A stretch of 64,000 nucleotides of DNA from NCBI GenBank assembly GCA_009760855.2, contig WPIO01000019.1:1657001-1721000 (forward strand), given 5' to 3'. Source of the stretch: Cristatella mucedo. Its lineage: Eukaryota > Bryozoa > Phylactolaemata > Cristatellidae. Within the stretch, counting starts at the first letter, position 1. Every line of letters starts with the position of its first letter. Below the pieces are notes generated by a model, which saw only the letters and a program-made list of their open reading frames with translations, was not told where the DNA came from and made no database searches. This document shows, in pieces, positions 50,298 to 63,229 of this stretch. The position numbers and the translations under genes were made by a program.

Positions 50298-53200
50298 CCG
50301 AGTACTGCTGAGAACCGAGTCGAGTGCCACCACTTTACTAAGTCCAGCCGCGTAGACAGACTTGTTGTTCTTGCAGGCACTGCAAGCAATGATCATGCAA
50401 TAGCAGGACGCCGCTCGATCAAGTTCATAGCTCTCAAGTCTTAGGCAAGGACACGTCTTTGAAGGTCGGGAAATCTGGCTAAGTGAAACAAGGAGAAGGA
50501 AGGACAGGCATATGCCAAACAGTTGGCAATGCTGGCCGTCCACTCATCAGCTGCACACCGAGGCTGCAGAGTTTGCGGAGTTTCGAAGCCATCTGCACTC
50601 CTCATCTCAGCCCCGGCCAGAACAGCCCATTCAACCTTGCCACTTCGGTGGATGACGACCACAGTCAGTCTATGACATGCAGATGTCAGGAACAAGCAGT
50701 GGAAAAACCGAGCACCAACTGATAGCAGAGTTAAACACCCGCGACTCACTGATCAGCAATGCACGAAATGAATAGTGGCCGGCCACTCAAGGAAGCCCCA
50801 CCCCCAGTGCCTCGTGGGTCACGATGTTATACCAGTAAAGCCCACCGTTGGCCGGTCTGTATCGAGCAATCCTGGTGAAAGTACTCAATTATGATATGAA
50901 AGGATTTATTTCTTATTTATGCACCTGTAAGAAAGTACCCGATTGTGATATGGATTTATTTCTCTTTTATTCACTAATTACCAATTAGAGCTCCACATTC
51001 ATACACCAATGAGATAATCTTACGAACTGTGACCATATCCAGGTGCTTCATACTTCAGTTGCAATTACTATTTCTTTGACCTTTTTTTACAGGCATTTAC
51101 CCCGAAAACCGATTCGACTAGGGAAAGAGGTGGTCATTCTACCACATAAGTCTCGAGCGTCCACTTCAACAGCCAATAGCTCACGAATCCCTTGATCTCC
51201 CTTGATCCTGTACTGGTCAGCTAAGTCCTGATAGCTGCCAAACTTCATCGTGTGCCATCTACACGTTTTCTCCCAGTGCACGGGTCAGTTCAGCAAGAAT
51301 CACGGTTTGTAAGGGTAATTACCACAGGATAATATCCGGATGCAGGTTCATCAGCAGTACCTCCGGGAGAGAAAGCAATACTATGTAGGTCTGCCACTAG
51401 CCCCCAAACACTAAGCTCAGGCTTTAACATACCACACTTTGCAAATCCAACCTTCCTGTCCTGGATGACATTAAAGTAGACCATCGCATGCTGCTTTGTG
51501 CCTCATGTGGAGCAATTCTGACTATCTCACTCTCCCGGTGTGCCATTTCACAGGCATCCACTGTCAGCCTCTTCAGGACTGCAAGCACACAATTGTGTCG
51601 CCACGTGTATATGCCACACGACTCCCTGACGCCTCAAAGAAGTGCTCTAAAAGATTCGACTGCACAACATGTCACACTCCTGTCGTCTTTATGTAGTTGC
51701 CACCACCTGATCGAATTTCAAGGTGTTGGCAACTGGTCACATGTAGCCCAAAGCAGGAGCACGCCTCATGCAATCAGCTCGATTCATACGACCTTGACTG
51801 TGTAAGCCAACCCCCAAGTTGTCCGTAGTTAGCAGCCCTACCCTGCCTGCCATGAAGAGGTTGCCCTAAAGAGAGATCTTTCATCGCCAGGCGAGATCCA
51901 AGCTCCTCTAAACTGAAGTTTTGAGGCTACATTTCCTCTCAGACCACAGATGCCGGCAAAGGTTACTGTCCCATGAATCTCACAGCATTTCCTGCATCCT
52001 AACCTTTCCAACTTTGCACTCCTAAACGAGTTAGTGAAACATAACTTGAAAGATGCTGCATGCAGCAAATTCCAGTCGAAGCTCCTCAGTATACATAGCC
52101 ATTCTCGGGTGGGGTTGGCTCACTGTCGGCTCGATTCCTCCACCGAGCTCAGCGGGTGTCATAAATAAAGACGCGCCATCTTAATCAGGGTAGCAGGCCA
52201 AACAGGTAGCATATCCATCTTAATTTCCCTGGTGGACCACACTTTTCGATGGCTGTAGTCCTACTCCAAGCTTGTATGTTAATCTCTCTCACTGAAACCT
52301 GCCAACTAGAGGAACCCGAGTACCATCTCCCAAGGTTTTACCTCGGCAGTTTACTTATACACAGTCGTATGCAGTCCTCCAAACACAGAGCATGTTTTCA
52401 CCAATCTGCCCCTTTCCAAAGTCAACCAGCAGCTTCTTCCGGATTTAAAAACCACATGACACTACTGAAATGACTTCCAAATGCTTTCATGCACTACCTA
52501 CCTAGGTGGTAGAGGAGAAGATAGTAATGTTCTTAAAGACTGCCCATATTGGTAGTAAGTTCTAATTTTCAGCTATGAACATCCCAGAAACTACAGGTGC
52601 TACATTACAGAGAACCATTTCTATGACAAGTACAAATACCAAGGTGACATATCACTGAGGCAATACCAAACTTGAAGGGCTGCCCAGCAGCTGAGAATTG
52701 GCGATTAGCAAAGCTAATTTGGTACTTAACTTACAGACATGACCGCCCCGGTGAGAAGTCGTCCTATATTTATTATTTTTCGTACATAATTTTGCTTCTA
52801 TGTGCAAGAAATCGTACCTTTCTCGTTATGGGTTATTTCAACATTCCTTTCGACTTGTGCTAAAATTTGTGCACTGGCTCATTTTCACTTGTGGCGTATG
52901 TGCACGACCACATTCACAACAAAGGACACACTCGATCAGATATTGTCCCATGATTGTACGATATCGTCTCCTGTTATTACCGAATTCTGCACATCTGGCC
53001 ACATGCGGATCTCATTCAGTCTGCAATTTGTGCGCTCATCCACATCAGGAATCATCTGTGAATGGCAAAACCTTAAGATCCTTGATATTAATGCTGTCCG
53101 TATGACAAGTTCTTTCACACCCGTGCTGCTCAATCACCCTTCCAACCTTTCCTTACTGGTAGAATGCTGCTACCATATGACACTAGCCGATGCTCTTGAC

Positions 53201-56200
53201 TAGTTTGTACCTCTGACTAAGCACACCATGTTCCCTTGCCGAGATGACCCTCGATTTACCGAAGACATTCAACTAGCCAGGTCGAGCTTGAGAAAGCACA
53301 CACAAGATTCGTACTGACTGTCCATCGACAGGCATTCAAGAACTACTGTAGATCATACCAAAACTATCCTGGCAAAAGCCCACGTCTGGCTTCTATAAAA
53401 GCATTGTGAATCACAGATGCACAATACAAACATGCTCTTGTCTACCATTAGTTATTTTCTTAATCGCTCCCAGGATAGCTCCTTACCTAGTTATCCTAAG
53501 GTGATCTAGCACATTGCTTCTATTGCTTCTTGTCAGAAAGACAGGTAAGATAAGAAGGTTCATCCTTAAGGTAATCACATCCTCACCGGACTCTTCTCAC
53601 TCAATTACATATTCCCACAAGACACTATTCCCATATGAGATTACTCACTGGCTTTTCTCCCCCGATTTATTGCCGAACCTTAACGTCCGCAGTCAAGACT
53701 GCAACGACTGACCTCATAATAAAATTTACTATTCGGTCGATGAAGACTACTAGCCCTCAAGACCCTATTCTCATCTGGTACTTGTGCAATACTTAGATCT
53801 TCTGCTGTCATGCATAATTATCATATATATATATACATATATATATATATATCCTTAGCCTTGGGTATTCTCCCTGCATCTCTCACAAAGGCTGTTAGAC
53901 CATTAATTATGAAAGCAAAACTAGACCGAGAGAGCTTCTTCCTGCAACTTCCACCCCGTCTCCCTACTGCCGTTCCTATCAAAGACACATGAAAAAAGTT
54001 GTGGCAGACCAGCTGTACTCTTATAGTGAAACAGCAAACCTAGGAAGAAAGTTCATGTCTAGCTTTTAGAGCTAAAACACCACCGAGTCAGCATTGTGTC
54101 GGGCATATAAATACCTTCTTAGGGAATGCAAGCCTAGGTAAAGTCTCTCTGCTTGATCTTTCGGCAGCATGTGATACTATTGATCCCCAAGCCCTAAGGA
54201 GCACCTTTCATCTCGCCTGGGCATTACTGGCACTGCACTGCAATAGTTTAGATCCTATCTCGGTGGATACCCCAGATATCGAGGCCAACAGAACCACTAA
54301 AGCACGGGGTACCACAGGGCTCGTGCTTGGTCCCATTCTTTTCACAATGTATACTCTCCCTCTTGCCGATGTTATGGCTAAGCAAAATCTAGGCTTTCAC
54401 CCATATGTCTACGACACACAGCTGTACCTATACTTTGATCCTTCCCAGTCTTCCAGCACACCAAACTCGCATAGCTCACTTGCTGCACGTATTACTTACA
54501 TACGTACATGAATAGCAGCAAACTGTCTCAAAATGAAATGACGACAAAACAAACTTACTAGTTACGGGAAAACTTAGTTTGACTCAGAAATGGTAAAGGC
54601 TAATGCTGAAAATTAGCTCTGCTAGCATATCTTCTGTAGAATCTGCACGAAATCTAGGTGTGTCCTGTTCTAAAGAAACGCTTCACTAGACGACCACATC
54701 AGCTCCACAGTCAAGTCTGCCTACTTCAACTACGTAAAATCGCAAAGATTCTAGATGCCATTTCCAAAATTCTTATAAGATTCTCCTCAGTAGATTCTTT
54801 AATCCCTTTCGATAACCTGGCTTTACTTGCCTCCAACATCCATTTGAAAAGCACAAGAAGAATTTTTAGTTAAGTAAGCTATATTTTGGCACTTTGTTTG
54901 ACCTAATCTTACGGTAAGGCTCACCTGTGGTTTGCTTCCTTGTCTGAGTCGTCATATAATGGGGTCGTTAAATAGGGTTTCTTCCGCAAGGGCCACAAGG
55001 GTTGCATACCAAGGATCTCATCCGAGGCATTTTCAGCTGAACGTGTAGCTTTCCACCTACTCGACCTCGGTTCGCCAGATGCATAGGCTTCTGGGTTCCA
55101 GTCGTGGGAGGCCCAAAACACCCCAGACGGACAGCATACAGTGCTCTCGGAAAGTTGGCCATTTGTCTAAACAAGACTCATTGCAAAGCAGCAAGCCGTT
55201 GGGTCGAATAGAAAGCGGAGATTTTCCTAGTTATCTTTACCGCTCATTGGAGGCCATTGAATCCAACAATATCCCCATAGGGGAGTTCTTCAGAAGAATA
55301 ATTGCTGACGAGGTACGTGTGGTTTAGGCATTGAGCACACACGCTCACATACACGGCAAGCGAGTGGTGCTGATTGAAAATATTAAGATTGCACTCACAA
55401 GAAACTGATAAGAAAGCATACTATGACCAGTAGCAAGACCGATGTGTCAGGCAAGCGTGCAATGCCACGTAGGGTTGCAGAGGCAGCACATCCTGCCAGA
55501 AGTTGCCAGTATTGGCACCTCAAGCGTATTGTGCAACTTATGATGCCATGCAAAAGCACTGTAACATGTGATGGGCAAGATATCACTGAGCCATCACATC
55601 TGCTTAAAAACCGAGGTGCAATTGCAGTGACTACAGCCAGTTAAAATATCCAAAACAATATGCGTCTCGCGTGAAGTGTCTGTGTGACCGACGAGTTTTA
55701 CCTTTTTGATCACTTCATTCACCCCTTGCACTGAAAACAATGTCAATGCCACAGTGTTGCATCTGCTATGGATGAGAGCTTTGACATCACTTCCACTACT
55801 AGCGAGAGAAGAATGCTAACACGATGGCTCTTGTTGAGCAGAAGCTGAAAGACCGCTAACTACACATACAAGCCAAGAATCATAAGAGGGTTAGCAAAGC
55901 TATAAAAAAAAACTGTTACCAATACTCACATGAAGGCTTCTGTTATATCAGACAGGTTCAGGCTGAGTTGGCCGAAGTGCATTTGCAGGAGCTGAAAGAA
56001 AACCAACTTTTACTTGGTGATGCTTAAGAAAACAAGATGTCAATCAAGATTTATTCCAAAACTATGGGATATATTTAATCAAGTGCGATAGTAACCTTAT
56101 GTAAAATCAGTAGCCAAAACCGGGATCGATACTCTCACCACTATAGCTCGTTATATTCAGCATTTTCTTGGTAATCAGCCAATGCTTCTTCGTGTATGTA

Positions 56201-56752
56201 AGTGAATTACAATCATTACAGGTTCCAGAAGATACCTGAGAGTAGACAGCATGTTTTATTACCGAAGAAATGGAGGGACCAAGAACAGGTATAGATGCCA
56301 CGGCTATTCTCCACTTAAAATGCAAAGTAAGGCACAGTCAGGATTCTGGCAGGGGCTTAAATTCCTTTTATTTTAAGAATTTATCATTTTACAATGCATT
56401 GTTTAAGTTGCTAGTTCAATTCTTAAAACATATTGGGAGAGCTGGAGCCACCGGCCCGGAAGGATCTCTCTACATCATAGACTTACAAACTATCATCTCG
56501 CAAGATGCTGACAAACATCCGACCTACGATTAGAGATCAGCATATAGCACTCACTTGTTCCTACTGCAGTCCCTTGCTATAGCAATCAGAAAGAAATGGC
56601 TGAATCTTAAAATCCTTAGTCGACTTGCTGCGGTTAATACCCCCAAGCTCGGCTCTGTTTAGCAGCTTACAGATCCATTTTTCTAATTTTAAAAGCCACT
56701 CTCCGACCTCTATCAGAGATTCTAGAAGCCTTTACAGCCCATGCCGAGATTA

Positions 56753-56804
<52 letters not shown>

Positions 56805-57479
56805 AGAGAGGGAGAGAAAGATTTAGAACTAAAGCACTAAAGGGGAGCCATGAGGAACGCCTGCTTACACCCAAAGGCAACCGACTAAAATATGCAGCTG
56901 ATCATCAAAGTAGCAGCACCGTCGCAGCATACCTCGTTAGCACTCTCCTCCATATACACATTCGAAGTTAGTCTAAAAAAAGATAGTGGCCCTCACCGAA
57001 AGAAGACCTCTTGACTCTACATGCCAAACAAGTGGCGACCACATGGGCTTGTCAGCACCTCTAAAAAGTGGTGATACACCATCGTGGAGGGTCTAAATCT
57101 CTAGGCCGAAGGAACGTAACCAGGATGCCTCTTTAAATATTATCTTTAATAATGGAGCCTGGAACCTCTCGTACTGAGAGCTGCATGCTGCAACCGGAAG
57201 GCCACCTGCTTGACAGGCCTATGTGGCCCCATCTAAAATAGGCTCCCTCTGAAGAGACACGTTGACCAGCTAAAGCACTCGTCAAAGTAGGCATTGCCAA
57301 TTCTTAAGCAATCTAGCCGGGCTTGCAGTGCAAGCAAGAATATACTCACTCTGTCCTGAGGAATTCGGCTCTCGGGTTCATCCACGGCCAAGCACACAAT
57401 CTTGGCCGTGCTTACGAGAAAGAGGATCGTGGTCAGCACCATCAGCAGCCAGGAGAGCAGCACGTACAATCCAAAAACA
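50298..57479 (-). CDS. PROM1-like: Prominin-like gene, middle part (TM4 to start of third extracellular loop)
   Basis: Exons on the minus strand: 57479-57350 carries TM4 (FGLYVLLSWLLMVLTTILF) and ends IVCLAVDEPESRIPQDR. Next come small exons 57016-56997 (SQEVFF), 56972-56933 (LTSNVYMEESANE), 56698-56671 (WLLKLEKWI), 56576-56555 (RDCSRN) and 56303-56263 (RGIY...). Then 55991-55930 (LLQMHFGQLSLNLSDITEAF) and 50337-50298 (KVVALDSVLSSTR), which joins the 49604 exon in phase. Together they align with the PROM1 stretch from TM4 through the conserved DC..N.RG.Y motif. Phases agree everywhere except between 56263 and 55991, so one junction is unresolved. The intron between 56997 and 56972 would be only 24 nt, so one of those two exons may be wrong. 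The 5.6-kb intron after 55930 contains a LINE-A copy. Confidence 0.65.
50900..52700. other. Intron sequence with unassigned open frames
   Basis: Minus-strand frames near 51087-51281, 51290-51484 and 51838-52068 show non-random composition but no recognisable family and no phase-compatible splice joins to prominin. They may be degraded transposon coding sequence. Confidence 0.25.
52780..54880 (+). mobile_element. LINE-A, endonuclease end through RT
   Basis: Starts with VMGYFNIPFDLC (GDFN-type endonuclease motif, changed) and DTLDQILSHDCTISSPVITE, the C-terminal part of an AP-type endonuclease. A linker follows, then pre-RT, LDLSAACDTIDPQ-like sequence, MYTLPLADVMAKQNLGFHPY and YDTQLYLYFDPSQSSSTPNS. 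It is truncated after the DDHISSTVKS block near 54870. It has many stops and frame changes, and sits in a prominin intron. Confidence 0.8.
56757..56818. repeat. (GA)n microsatellite
   Basis: GA repeat of about 60 bp with an AAAG-containing right edge, located between two small prominin exons. Confidence 0.95.
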
Positions 57480-57611
57480 CTGCAAGCAAATACCGTGCTC
57501 GCACCTGCCATGGCAATTCGTCACTGGGTCTCCCATCAGCAGGTGATCTATTCGCATTCACCGCTCAGTAGGCTGATGAAAATACTACTTCGAAAGCACA
57601 AGATCAGCTGA

Positions 57612-57752
57612 CTGGCAGCCTTATTTAAATAGCACTAGACGAGCCTCAGTAGATATCACACCCCCAATGGTTACAACGGGCAGTAAAGTATTGCCTGCCG
57701 TAGGAATCGAGCCAGCGACCTGGATCACATAGTTCGACCTCAAGGCTTAAGC
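57612..57752 (-). mobile_element. Degraded SINE-A
   Basis: The minus strand retains GGTCGCTGGCTCGATTCCTA (B-box region) and the end AATAAGGCTGCCAGTC. The body is diverged. It lies between the TM4 and TM3 exons of the prominin-like gene. Confidence 0.5.
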
Positions 57753-58060
57753 ATAGATGCACACCGTGGACACGGGTCTGCAGGAGCACTCTCACAGAGA
57801 GAGAGACTCCCACATTGCAGTGTGAGGCACCGAGCTTGTGAGGATTTAAACATATTCATCTCAAGATACAAGAGCGATTATCTCGAGGGTTAGTACCACG
57901 AGAAGCGACGATGGATGGTTTGAGCAAGGACCTGGTCACGGGGAACGGCTATGAGAATGGATTATGTCGCCAATGCCGATCGTAATGATGACGGTGATGA
58001 GCTCTCGACCACATTGATATTAATGACAATCATGCGAGCCTGACAGTGGCGGCTACTCAC

Positions 58061-61000
58061 GCGAGCAGCAGCCGTGCTCCAATCCCCTTGTTGCACGATG
58101 AGGCTTCAAAGCCGGGCCGGCTACCACAGACGCCGAAGCACAATCCCAAATAGTTCAGGAGCACAAGCAAAACAAAGAAGCTGCCAATGGCAATCCCGGT
58201 ATAACGTCTGCAAAAACCGTGAGCAAGAAAAGTAGAATAGATAAAACGACCCCGACAACACACAAGACTGAAATGCATTTGACAACCAATGCAAGCATGC
58301 TTTAACTGAGAAGGAGACAGTAGTGTGCCTAGTCGAAAAGGCTTCAAGATAACATGGAGCCGTGACGGTCATCAACCAAAACTTCTAAACTGCACACGAC
58401 TGAGGCACAATAAAAACAAAAATGCATACATGGATAGATAAATAAAAAAACTGGACTATATAGTCCAGTCTATGCTTGTGAATTACTTGTTGCACATGCA
58501 ACATTTAGGCAACATTCCCTGTATGTCGAATCCGTGTACGTCAGTCACTATTGGATGCACACGAGGGTTGGACATGCTACCTCAGTTAAACACTGAGTTA
58601 TTGTGCTGAGGTACCCAACTAAACGACAGCTAATAGATTCCTATTCAAATATACAAACAGATTCATCACCTAATGAGATGTTTAACTGGATGAAGTAAGG
58701 AACAAGCAATTACTGTGCACCGCGTTGGAGGCAGAGCCAAAGCTAAGCATTGTTGACAGGCAGCAGAGCTGCCGCTAACATACAGGAGTGACACAGGAGT
58801 CCTACAGTCCATGCCCAAGTGCAATTACATGTACTGACATATACACCATCCACAACAGGAACTTGGGCTCACATCTATGGAGTAGCTTGAGAGAAACATT
58901 GCAATAAACCACTAGCTATTGCCGAATCGGTAATTACATGAGCCAAGGCTGATAAAGCACGTGAGTGGGTCATTTACAAACGTCAAGCTACAATCACTAT
59001 CGGTACAAAGGACTCCAAACTTACACATAGTCCGAATACTTTACAGCATTATTTTTGACATCTGGGGAATTGAGAGTTGGCAAAAAGCCAAGTACCTAAA
59101 ACGTTTAAGAAAATGACAAAGACGAAGCTCGACGTGCATCAATGCTGCAATAAGAGGAAGGCATTACACTATGCTCTCGCATGCGTGCTTTATGCAATGC
59201 TTTAGCAAGTCCAGCAATGATAGATGCTCCTGTTCAGAGAGCATTCTAGCATCATGGCTGCACACCAACTATAAAATGTTTGCATAATCACAGCTGTTGC
59301 TATGGCTGCTGTAACGAGCAATTACTAGCAGAACAAGATTAGGCTTCAGCACGTACATTTAACTTTCCCCGAGTCCTTTATTCATCAAAGTGCTGTTTTT
59401 GGGAATCCCATAACAACACCCATGCCAAAGTCTTAGCTTCACTGCTGGTCAGAGGTCAGATACAGTGAATGTCGTCATTTCTCCACAATGATCAGCTTTG
59501 GTCTATATTAAAGATTTACAAAGATTTGAAATGATGAAAAAGAAAAGCCGACAGGAATCCAACATCAGGGAAAAACGATGCACCTCAAAGTAAGTAGAAG
59601 AGAAAACAGGCTAGCCAGAGTAATGTGCTATACAATAAAGCTGACCTTAGTATTACCGATAATTTGGCTCGATCACAGACAGCGTGTCCATATTGGTGTG
59701 GATACACTACAGGATTAACATTCTCCGTGTATGCTCTTGACAAAATGGGTCAACTGAACCCAAGAGCAATTATTTAAAAATACAGACCAACTGCAATTGT
59801 TTAAAAATACAGACCAACGTCTGACGTCGGGTCTGAACGACGAATATTGCCTCGAGCGGAAATGATTTAGGCAAACTCAGGAGCATCGGTCCAGTGCTCG
59901 AACCGACTGAGCTACCAAGTCTACTCTTCCTAAAGCATTCAATAAAGGGCTATAACCCTCGGGTTTAAACTGTTGCACGTGATAGAGCCAAATCTCGATG
60001 TTATGTGCAAATGAAAGTATGCTTATAACTGCTAATTTTGGTACCAGTACAGCCATTGAGCCTGCCGTGGTCGGCCACCACAGAGTGTACACTCGACAGG
60101 ACTAACGTGTGGGTGGGTGGGAGGTGCTGCTTGCCGACCTGGTGTCCAAAACAAATATCGTGAACTGCCAAGTGTTTCACGTCCGTCCATCACAGCTACA
60201 CACGAGATCTTCGATGAGGCAGTAAAACAGCACAGCAGCTGCAGAGAGCAACTACTGATCGGTGTTGAAGGACTTGACATCGAGCTCCACGCTTAATTTA
60301 GTGACACGGCAGACTGAGTGTATATGCTTGTACTTGACATCGAGCTCCACGCTTAAGTTAGTGACATGGCAGACTGAGTGTATATGCTTGTCGGCGGTTC
60401 CAGCTGTCACCGGGTTGCTGGCTCCGAGGAAATGTTAGTCTTAACCATCTACACCCATGCTTCCCACCTGTCATACAGCTCAAAGGACCTAACAGCCAGT
60501 TAGACTTGAGCACCTGCACTGTTGCATGAGGCAAAATGCACTAAAGTGACATGACTACCTACCGTCTTCTTGAACGCGGCCATAGGCTCCCATTCTTTCA
60601 CAGCTAGCAATCATGCCCGATCCCTGTCTAAGATTCGGAACTGTCTTCCACGGTGGCTTGCAGAGAACGTAAGTAGCTCCTCAGGTCTGTCTCGGCTAGA
60701 CTATTGTAATTCCCTTTTGGCTGGGCTACCGAGAAAAGCCTCTACGCCACTGCAGCTGGCGACGACTGCAAGGCTATGCTACTACCAATCCCGAGGTTTG
60801 ACTACGTGTCTCCTTTGATGAAAAAGCTAGGATGACTGCCGGTTGATCGATGGATAGAGAGTAAAGTTCTTATGCTGACCCATAAGGCTCTCCACGGCTT
60901 GGCTCCTTCGTACCTCGCTGAACTGCTACACCAGTTTCAGCCTCCTCGTGCCCTCAGGTCCTGTATGGACAATACACTAACTGTTTCATTCCTCTGCAGA

Positions 61001-62025
61001 AAGACCGTTGGCGACAGAAGCTTTTGATCTGAAGGTCCTAGACTGTGGAACCCACTTCCACAATTCTTATGCAACGACAACTACTCTCCTGCTGCCGCTT
61101 ATGACGCACATTCTTTCCAGCAGCCCAAAACTGCTACTTGCATGCTACTCACTACCTCAATTGCTTTCTCAACTGACTCGGCTGTGCTTCTCACTTTGTC
61201 TTTGTTGCGTGAGATGAATAGCAATCAAGTGCATACCGAAAGCCACCAAGGCTTTGAATGTGCGCTACACAACTATCCTGCATAACACCCAGACAGTCTT
61301 TTTGGCTTCGCGGAGTTACAGACTAGAGATAAATTACATTATATTCTAATCTACACACTCTAATAACCTTACCCGAAAATCCAGCGTGAGCTGAGCATGA
61401 TCTCGAGCTGGCAGCACACTACAGCAGCAGCGACCGTTAGTACAAGCAGGCTACGAATGCTTGAGACCCACCGAGGTTCCAAGTAGAATAGCTGAACCAA
61501 CTACAATTTACTACTGAACATGAGACGATTACCAGGCACTGAGTACACAGTACAGAGGATCGGCAAGTGGCCCAAGGTCAAGCTGCCCGACAGTAGGTAA
61601 GCAGAAATAGTGTCAACCAACTGGAGTAGCACAAGCTTGTATACAGCAGCTAAACCCTTTACGTGCAAACCCATTACATAGGCAGGTTGTACTTGAAGTG
61701 GACCTAACACTCCTCTTAAGCCTCCTCTGCCTCAGTTCGAGGGAACTGGCTAAATGAGACTTTGGCAAATGTAGCCGAGCAAAGTTACGTGTAACTTTCC
61801 AGACAAACAGCACTGCCAAAGCCTTTGCAAATACAGACGCATTGATGACAAGCATTGCACACAGGTTTTGGCAAAATGCGTACACTGCGATGACTTCAGA
61901 AATAGAGAGGACATACAGTCTCAGCCATTAGATACGTTACAAACCTACCCGTGAGAAAGAAGTCCGGTAGCTGGACGTAAATTGAACTATTGCATTGCTG
62001 GCACTGGTAAACTTGTCGCTGGTAA
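58061..62025 (-). CDS. PROM1-like: Prominin-like gene, N-terminal part incomplete (second extracellular loop and TM3)
   Basis: Exon 58207-58061 encodes TM3, YTGIAIGSFFVLLVLLNYLG, followed by GLCFGVCG, the cysteine motif typical of prominins just inside the membrane. It joins the TM4 exon in phase. Upstream, 59095-59025 (LPTLNSPD...KYSDY) joins in phase, as does 59229-59168 (ASIIAGLAKALHKARMREHS), which resembles the TTVVAGIKRVL stretch of PROM1. Exons at 59706-59657 (TNMDTLSVIEPNY) and 62025-61949 (TSDKFTSASNAIVQFTS) are splice-flanked and look right for loop 2, but their junctions were not closed. TM1, TM2, the signal peptide and the start codon were not found. They may lie beyond 62.1 kb, past the window edge, or in small exons I missed. 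Confidence 0.6.
59875..59935 (-). mobile_element. tRNA-like fragment
   Basis: The minus strand reads TTGGTAGCTCAGTCGGTTCG and then AGCACTGGACC, close to the D-arm and anticodon side of a tRNA gene. No matching T-arm or acceptor end follows, so it is a tRNA-derived fragment rather than a tRNA gene. Confidence 0.4.
60273..60392. repeat. 60-bp tandem duplication
   Basis: CTTGACATCGAGCTCCACGC begins at 60273 and again at 60333. The two 60-bp units differ at only a few positions. Confidence 0.9.
60560..61340 (+). mobile_element. LINE-B copy (RT C-terminus and 3' UTR)
   Basis: Frames encode LSRLDYCNSLLAGLPRKAST, then VLMLTHKALHGLAPSYLAEL and GPRLWNPLPQFLCNDN, the standard C-terminal RT blocks of CR1/L2-like elements, with frameshifts between. 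The end matches the 20.8-kb copy (CAGTCTTTTTGGCTTCGCGG). Confidence 0.8.
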
Positions 62026-62436
62026 CTGCAACAAACAGCCCACACGGTTGGTTGCACACGAAAGTCATGCATGGCAAATACACAAGTGATCTAAATGCAA
62101 ATGAACTTTCACCATGCTGATGAGCCAATTCAGATTCAATAATGTTGCTTGGAGATTCCAGCTAACTTTGTTTTTGAGTGTAGGGTAGCTAGTGTTAAGA
62201 GCATTGTTTAGTATGCAAATGCATAGGCTCAATTTTTGCAATTGCTGCTTTGATTACCCACAGTTTAATGCAGGAGGGCATTCCAATATTGAAGGTAAGG
62301 GGTTAATTCCAGTTGTGCTTACACTGCTCAGCATCTGTGACTTTCTTTTGGATTTCCAGTATAGCCGACTGATTTGCTCTTGTAATCTAAAAACATGTTC
62401 AGGTACAGCTTAACAATTTGTTATACAAGTATATAC

Positions 62437-62489
62437 ATACATACATACATACATACATACATACATACATACATACATGCATACACAAA

Positions 62490-62525
<36 letters not shown>

Positions 62526-62530
62526 TTACA
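62437..62530. repeat. (CATA)n and (CA)n microsatellites
   Basis: About 45 bp of ATAC units, followed by CA repeats and a TATATA stretch. Confidence 0.95.
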
Positions 62531-62600
62531 CACACGAGCACAACACACGTATGCACACACACACATATAATACAGATGCATTGGTAAATTATATGCCACC

Positions 62601-62728
62601 CAAGTTTGGCCCAGCAGTAAGGTGCTCACCTTTGACATCAAACGTCAAGGGTTTGATCCCTTTGGCATATGTAAAGCATCTAGATAGGCATTAAGTTCTT
62701 TTTGGCGCTCGACAATTGATTTAAATTT
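62601..62728 (+). mobile_element. SINE-B
   Basis: Head GCCCAGCAGTAAGGTGCTCA, B box AAGGGTTTGATCCC, tail GTAAAGCATCTAGATAGGCA and a diverged end before TTTAAATTTATTTAT. Confidence 0.65.
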
Positions 62729-62913
62729 ATTTATCTTTATAGTAAAGATACCTATACCCAATATCTATGGTTGTCAGTAGCTGTCTTTCTTGCCGTCTGA
62801 AAGAGACAGACCGAGACAGCTAGAGAGGCACAGAGACAGGGGGATACCGGCAGACAGCCATGACACAGAGACCTACAGAGACACTTGAGCTAGAGAGCTG
62901 CAAAGGCAGGAGT

Positions 62914-62915
<2 letters not shown>

Positions 62916-62952
<37 letters not shown>

Positions 62953-62955
62953 GAA
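62916..62955. repeat. (GA)n microsatellite
   Basis: A short GA run of about 35 bp in a wider GACA-rich region (62790-63010). Confidence 0.9.
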
Positions 62956-63075
62956 AGACAACAGAGATTCAGAGACAACGAGACACCATGAGCCAAGAGA
63001 CAACAAAGACAGACAGAGATAAAGCAGAAGGTGCATTAGAGAGCCGAAGGAGCAAGATATAATAAAGAGTAAAGT

Positions 63076-63222
63076 AATTAAAATTCATTTTCATAGTATC
63101 CTAAGAGAAATTAATCTCTATCTACGCGAGATTTGCAAATGTCACTTTGCAAATGCAGCAGGCTCGAGCCCGAGACATTAGTCTTAAATGTGAGCATCTT
63201 ACCCCTGCGCCAAACAAGGACG
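63076..63222 (-). mobile_element. SINE-B, minus orientation
   Basis: The minus strand shows GTTTGGCGCAGGGGTAAGAT as head, GTCTCGGGCTCGAGCCTGC as B box, and a tail reading TAGAGATTAATTTCTCTTAG then GATACTATGAAAATGAATTT. Confidence 0.65.
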
Positions 63223-63229
63223 ACAAATG

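Noticed and set aside
55702-55730. 29-nt exon candidate (QGVNEVIKK) in the prominin-like gene
   Set aside because: It has good splice sites, but its phases do not fit the neighbours. The exon at 50298-50337 joins 55930 and 49604 perfectly without it.
57110-57240. Possible 28S rRNA piece (CTCAGTACGAGAGG on the minus strand)
   Set aside because: Only a 14-bp match; the flanks do not follow rRNA sequence.
59875-59935. Functional tRNA gene
   Set aside because: Only the D-arm side is tRNA-like; no T-loop or matching acceptor stem follows.
61372-61500. Minus-strand frame with a hydrophobic segment (SIRSLLVLTVAAAVVCC) and a GTAAGG donor
   Set aside because: It looks like a membrane exon but has no resemblance to prominin TM1 or TM2, and the expected protein segment at this place is extracellular.
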